Assembly: GCA_964493695.1 (NCBI GenBank)
Contig: CAZBPG010000041.1
Coordinates: 1 to 30,273, forward strand
Length of the DNA stretch: 30,273 nucleotides
Reading direction: 5' to 3'
Source: Bog-950 sp964493695
GTDB taxonomy: Bacteria; Bacteroidota; Bacteroidia; Chitinophagales; LD1
Both the position numbers and the translations under genes were made by a program. Of the stretch, positions 30,099-30,273 are shown piece after piece (position 1 is the stretch's first letter; every line of letters starts with the position of its first letter). The notes under the pieces were generated by a model that was not told the DNA's origin, did not search any database, and saw nothing but the letters and a program-made list of their open reading frames with translations.

Positions 30099-30188
30099 GT
30101 CATTTCGAACGCAGGCTTTGCGTAGTGAGAAATCTTGTATTTTATAGGTAACCTCAAATACAAGATGCCTCGTTCCTCAGCATGACAA
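30099..30188. repeat. Dispersed palindromic repeat (tgtcatttcgaacg type)
   Basis: The left part has ttgtcatttcgaacg then gtgagaaatcttgtattt; the right part has aaatacaagatgcctcg then ttcctcagcatgacaa, the imperfect complement. The two halves can fold into a long interrupted stem. I recall near-identical units between genes in many Bacteroidota, so a mobile REP-like unit is the likeliest reading. Confidence 0.6.
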
Positions 30189-30273
30189 CCGCGCCTGTTT
30201 TGTATTTGGCTGTTAAAGGTGGCTGTCTCAAAACTGAGCAGCGCTTTTTAGTTTGTACACCCCCTGTTTACAA

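Larger units (their letters stand above)
29683..30273. other. 591-bp AT-rich terminal region without genes
   Basis: No reading frame of note runs through this stretch. It holds the promoter of the minus-strand gene (29698-29729), a convergent 21-bp array (29709-30019), a dispersed palindromic repeat (about 30099-30188), and near the edge a ggctgtctcaaaa motif (30221-30233) resembling the end of some insertion sequences. It contains no ACCGGT, although that hexamer is frequent in most of the window. Confidence 0.7.

Overview
The window looks like a chromosomal segment of a Bacteroidota bacterium, probably from the Chitinophagales/Sphingobacteriales side. The evidence is: two secreted proteins with type IX secretion (T9SS) type A C-terminal sorting domains; promoter-like boxes of the Bacteroidota form TAnnTTTG; almost no Shine-Dalgarno sequences; a bacterial kynurenine 3-monooxygenase; and the rsfS-ftsH gene order. 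GC content is moderate. No tRNA, rRNA, CRISPR array or intact insertion sequence was seen.

Layout. 220-1914 (+) is an M3 oligoendopeptidase, followed by a DUF6922/AbiEii toxin-antitoxin-like pair (1969-2825, +). A tight minus-strand cluster (10260 to 2827) holds a T9SS subtilase, a small secreted protein, a large T9SS beta-propeller protein and recJ. Next, also on minus, are kynurenine 3-monooxygenase and a YycJ-like metallo-hydrolase. A 693-bp gap follows with a 21-bp repeat array and a promoter overlapped by an inverted repeat, leading into manC, a methionine/glutamine-type aminotransferase, an omega-amidase and a small conserved gene (13298-16814, +). The minus strand then carries a Pro/Ala-rich protein with nuoN, prfA, a beta-propeller-like protein with lpxH, a LUD-domain protein, ftsH and rsfS (16873-24903). 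After that come birA (+), an EEP-fold phosphohydrolase (-), a monoacylglycerol-lipase-like hydrolase, a RelE/ParE-type toxin-antitoxin pair and a YdcF-like protein (+). The last gene is an orphan Bacteroidota protein (29017-29682, -) whose upstream region is a phased repeat array.

How the genes fit together. Housekeeping functions dominate: translation termination and ribosome silencing, membrane protein quality control, lipid A synthesis, respiration, biotinylation and GDP-mannose supply. The aminotransferase and omega-amidase fit a glutamine-dependent methionine-salvage cycle. The two T9SS proteins and the small secreted protein look like one exported set.

The most unusual signals are not genes. 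(1) A convergent array of TGTTCC/GGAACA cores spaced exactly 21 bp apart (about 29709-30019), mirror-symmetric about 29812/29813, abuts the promoter of the orphan gene. (2) A second 21-bp array (about 12889-13104) shares the TCTGTTCC-type core and reads as heptads on the minus strand. (3) The hexamer ACCGGT occurs about 59 times by hand count, roughly tenfold over a base-composition expectation, like a highly iterated palindrome. (4) Several palindromic repeat families occupy the intergenic gaps, and two or three seem to have entered reading frames, most clearly in the omega-amidase gene.
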